Position numbers and translations under genes: made by a program
Shown here: positions 61,381 to 64,000 of the stretch, in pieces
Numbering within the stretch: the stretch's first letter is position 1
How the letters are laid out: every line of letters starts with the position of its first letter
The notes under the pieces: model-generated
The model's database searches: none
Seen by the model: only the letters and a program-made list of their open reading frames with translations
Told to the model about the DNA's origin: nothing
NCBI GenBank assembly: GCA_014332815.1
Contig: JACSZT010000022.1
Coordinates: forward strand, 1 to 64,000
DNA: 64,000 nt
Origin: Weissella confusa
Lineage (GTDB): Bacteria > Bacillota > Bacilli > Lactobacillales > Lactobacillaceae
Reading direction: 5' to 3'

Positions 61381-62370
61381 CAAAAATGTGTGTACTTTGA
61401 CTCACAATTTCGATCACCAAAAACAAGGTAATCAATCGCCATAATTTCGACTTCGTCATGATTCTCTCCTTACCATTAATCCCAATTTATCACGCCTTAA
61501 AACGAACTTCTTTTATGATATTTCAAGTTTCGTGAAATTCTTAACTAGTATCCCGATTATCCCAACATTCCTTCCGGGACGTTCCCAGTGTCATCATTAA
61601 GAATAAGAACCCTGGAAACAATAAATACGATGACTGCGGGACAGTCATATGCCGGTCAAACGGCACTTGTACCTGAGTTAAAAGCTTATTCAACAACAAC
61701 GTGAGTCCGGCTAGCGCTGCTTCTACTACAATAAATGCTAACATCGTGTATCGCGCGGCAAGATGAAAGTTCGTTTGCTGTGAAAAAGCATTTGTAATGT
61801 GCCACAATCCAAACAGTGCCCCCAGACCGACTACCAGTACTAGTTCACTCTTAACGTATTGCTTCACAACCGACAAAATAATCCCGCGCCATAAGTATTC
61901 CTCAAAAAATGCCACTAATAGCGTCAAAACAACCGCCATCACAAATCCTTTGAAGGTGTAGTCAGCGCTAACCCCATAACTAGCGAACACAATCGCAGCG
62001 ACGTAATAAGGAATACCATGCGGCTCCGCCATGTTTCGTAAAATGCCACTGAAGTCCAGTAACCCATGCATTATCATCGGGTATAGCAAGTTCTTAGTTC
62101 GCAACATCAGTGCTGTCTGCAGCATACCCAAACCAGCAATTTCAATCATTTGCACAACAGTCTCATGCCAACCGCTGCTACCATCGCAACAACACCCCAA
62201 GGATACCCTTGCCAAATATTATCGCCACGAATCACGTCTAAAATAATCGGCCACACACTCACTAGCACCAATATATACAACAGCTCTTTAAAACCCGTTA
62301 ATTGTTTATTCATCACTCGTTCTCTCATGTTTTCTTCTGCCCAAATAGACAAACAGTAGCGCCGGGGCGT
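61381..62370 (-). CDS. CPBP family intramembrane glutamic endopeptidase
   Basis: Restored 61499..62236 +, 245 aa. CAAX/bacteriocin-processing type membrane protease. Several helices, with the catalytic motifs LLVAFFEEYLWRGIILSVVK (EExxxR), GALFGLWHITNAF (FxxxH) and MIMHGLLDFSG (HxxxD). Ends RRKHERTSDE. Start ATG of MTKSKLWRL behind AAGGAGAG. Overlaps the next membrane gene by 8 bases; no bacteriocin precursor was seen beside it. Confidence 0.85.
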
Positions 62371-62568
62371 ACTACTTTCTTACCCATGAGTCTTAGCATA
62401 AATGCCAAGCATTGCCGAAAAACCTGTCATGAATCCTGCCAAGATGGCCTGAATAATAAATTTCGGAAAAATAAGATCATTTTTAAATACAATAATAGCA
62501 ACCAACCACGCAAGATAAATTAACAACGTCAGCAAGACCTCATTCAGCTTCGTTAAGTATAAGAAAGG
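62173..62568 (-). CDS. Membrane protein, 109 aa, unknown
   Basis: Restored 62229..62558 +, 109 aa. Four short hydrophobic segments: LLYILVLVSVWPIILDVI, WGVVAMVAAVPFLYL, LLTLLIYLAWLVAIIVF and AILAGFMTGFSAMLGIYA. Starts MNKQLTGFKE inside the end of the CPBP gene (8-base overlap), so co-translated with it. Unrecognised. Confidence 0.65.
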
Positions 62569-63360
62569 TACCATCACTATTTGATTGTTCTGCAGGTTTG
62601 GCTGCATGGAATCGCCTGAAATGGTCACCGGACTAGCTACAAAATTAACCCCGATAAGCCCAATCGTTAATCCTACAACAATCGGCCACAACCCACTTAA
62701 AAAATTCCGCATATCGTTTCCCCCTACAAAACAATTACGCCTTCTCTAATAAAAGAAACTTAAAGACTGTTCGTTTTCGCTAATGAAAGATTGATCAACA
62801 ACCTTACCATTCACTCGCAACACACCATTCACATCCGACACCGTATCACCAGGCACACCAATGACACGTTTAATATATTTTTCATCAGGCGTAGTTGCAT
62901 TGGGGTCGACACCATACGCATTAAATACAACGACTTCGCCCCGCTTTATCTCGCCTTGTTTATGCGGCGCCCATACTGTGCCAGAAATCTTGTTCTTAGG
63001 CACAAATCCCCAATACCTTGAATCGTTTGAAATACTACGATGGTCGCCCAGCACAAAATAGTATCCAGCTGGAACCTTACCACTAATTGGTCCTTGTCAG
63101 TTTTGTGATTGACCCAATTCTGCTAGTGATGTCCAATCACCAACACGATTATTCGTGGCGACAAGCTGCCACGCTAACAATTACGACAAGGACTAGGATA
63201 ATAATAATCAACACCATGTCAGGTCACCTCTCGCGTATTTTTGTTAATCGTAGCATAATCGGCGATAAAAAAAGCGCAACGAGTTTTCAGCTCATTGCGC
63301 ACCATCAAGTCTATATTAGAAAGATACCTTATTCACTTCTGTCGCGTCATTATCAAATGT
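62569..63360 (-). pseudogene. Signal peptidase I with an in-frame TGA
   Basis: Restored 62622..63206 +, 194 codons. Type I signal peptidase: N-terminal anchor LSGLWPIVVGLTIGLIGVNF, catalytic Ser in VTISGDSMQPNL, QGEIKRGEVVVFNAYG, catalytic Lys in KYIKRVIGVPGDTV, and box E YYFVLGDHRSISNDSRYWG. Codon 136 is TGA (CAA-AAC-TGA-CAA; supplied 63097..63099), between the Lys and box E, where Trp (TGG) would fit. The frame is otherwise whole, so a recent nonsense change, a sequence error or readthrough are all possible. Start ATG with GGGGGAAACG upstream. Confidence 0.85.
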
Positions 63361-63558
63361 ATCGTTACAACCAATCCACGTTGCCACATCTTCATGTCAC
63401 AATCCCCCAACAGTTTTAATATGTCATTATTATTACATTTTGTAACACAAATGACAAACTAAAAAGGAGTTAACGATTACGACGTTTGTGGTCACGTCGG
63501 TCTTGTTCCCAACGTTCGATATCTTCCCAGTCAATCGTCCGATCCGAGTCGTCAGAAG
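63163..63558 (-). CDS. Small membrane protein, 47 aa
   Basis: Restored 63305..63448 +, 47 aa. One transmembrane helix (VLIIIILVLVVIVSVAAF) and a strongly charged tail (WEDIERWEQDRRDHKRRNR). Start ATG 9 bp behind GAGAGGTGA, a good ribosome site. Unknown; typical of small bitopic stress or regulatory peptides. Confidence 0.55.
63267..63300 (-). terminator. Terminator after the signal peptidase gene
   Basis: Restored + strand: GCGCAATGAGC TGAAAAC TCGTTGCGC TTTTTTT. Confidence 0.8.
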
Positions 63559-64000
63559 TAGTAAATCTTCACCAACGTCGTGCCGGCAGCCATGGTCTTA
63601 CCAACCTTCAACTTCTGCACAGCGATAGCATCCCCAGCCAACGTCAAATCCGTATCCGCTTGAATTGGTGCAGCTGACGAACTTGTCGCTGACACTGCCT
63701 CATCCGCAAATACCACTGCACCTGGCATTACAACCCCACCAAGTCCAGCCAAAGCCAACTTTGGCTCGTCCTTTGACATCTTCGTCTCCGGATCCTTGTG
63801 GTTCAACGTCGTACCGTCTTGTGACAAGCCCTCATCGTTCACAACGTACACGTACTTGTCCGTGTTAATCTTAGGCAATTCATTTGACGTTACCGTGTAA
63901 CCACCAAAGTCCGTGTATGGACCTGATAGTTGCAACACAGTACCAGGCTTCATCACAGTAGTTGTCTTAGGATTCTTGAACTTCTTGAATGAAGAATCAA
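63361..64000 (-). CDS. Secreted surface protein, 3' end outside the window
   Basis: Restored from 63523 +, at least 144 aa, incomplete. Signal peptide MKMWQRGLVVTMALAGLGGV with cleavage near VVFADEA, then a Ser/Ala linker and repeats of a beta-rich type (LQLSGPYTDFGGYTVTSNEL, DKYVYVVNDEGLSQDGT, LNHKDPETKM). No anchor is seen because the end is missing. Start ATG behind GGGGGATTGTG. The last 46 bases belong to a segment that continues past the window. Confidence 0.7.

Overview
The supplied sequence is not in natural order. From base 1 to the end it is built of 198-base periods, and in every period the first 197 bases are reverse-complemented in place while base 198 (positions 198, 396, 594 and so on) is untouched. 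With s = 198k+1 as the first base of a period, an inverted base at p belongs at 2s+196-p. I read this from the joins of well-known proteins (Tgt, AlaRS, S15, EF-Tu, CshB, catalase). Re-inverting every segment by hand gives complete, co-linear, ordinary genes throughout. Because 198 = 3 x 66, reading frames stay open across the joins, so the window as supplied shows long but chimeric frames, such as an AlaRS whose parts run backwards. No biological process gives a fixed period, fixed phase and single uninverted spacer bases, so I treat this as a data-level re-encoding.

Convention used here: start/end give the periods of the supplied sequence that hold the feature (exact positions if it fits inside one segment), and strand is the strand on which its codons read in the supplied sequence. 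'Restored a..b +/-' gives position and strand after re-inversion; most genes are on the restored + strand.

The restored DNA looks like a chromosome of Lactobacillales, most like the Weissella/Leuconostoc group (inference from gene order and from S15, EF-Tu, IreB and Tgt sequences; no search was run). Restored order: end of an rRNA operon (5S, tRNA-Val); tgt-yajC, dinB, nrnA-cshB; a divergent cdaR / gntP-glxK glycerate group; T-box-alaS-ireB-ruvX-two DUF1292 genes; comEA-comEC-holA; rpsO, rpsT; an islet of two unknown genes and a membrane protein; rnj, a TPR-like gene, tuf; dfsB-like and deoxyribosyltransferase genes; tig, clpX, engB; oppA; zapA-cvpA-mutS2; an Mga-like regulator; an exopolysaccharide operon (degenerate GGDEF membrane protein, 48-aa membrane peptide, GT2 synthase, GH8, UDP-GlcNAc 2-epimerase); PNPOx, sdpI-like, trxA, maa; a convergent nucleotidase; an ABC sugar importer with an MBL hydrolase; pepN; a convergent MFS-M20 pair; small unknown genes; a TPR-SF1B helicase; catalase; CPBP protease, signal peptidase I and the start of a secreted protein cut by the window end.

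The most interesting biology after restoration is the exopolysaccharide operon at about 36.3-40.9 kb, which resembles c-di-GMP-linked Pss/Bcs-type synthase loci and carries an epimerase that would supply UDP-ManNAc. Three restored genes (oppA, wecB, sipS) carry in-frame stops that are not at segment joins, each one base from a plausible sense codon. No CRISPR array, transposase, integrase or prophage was seen.
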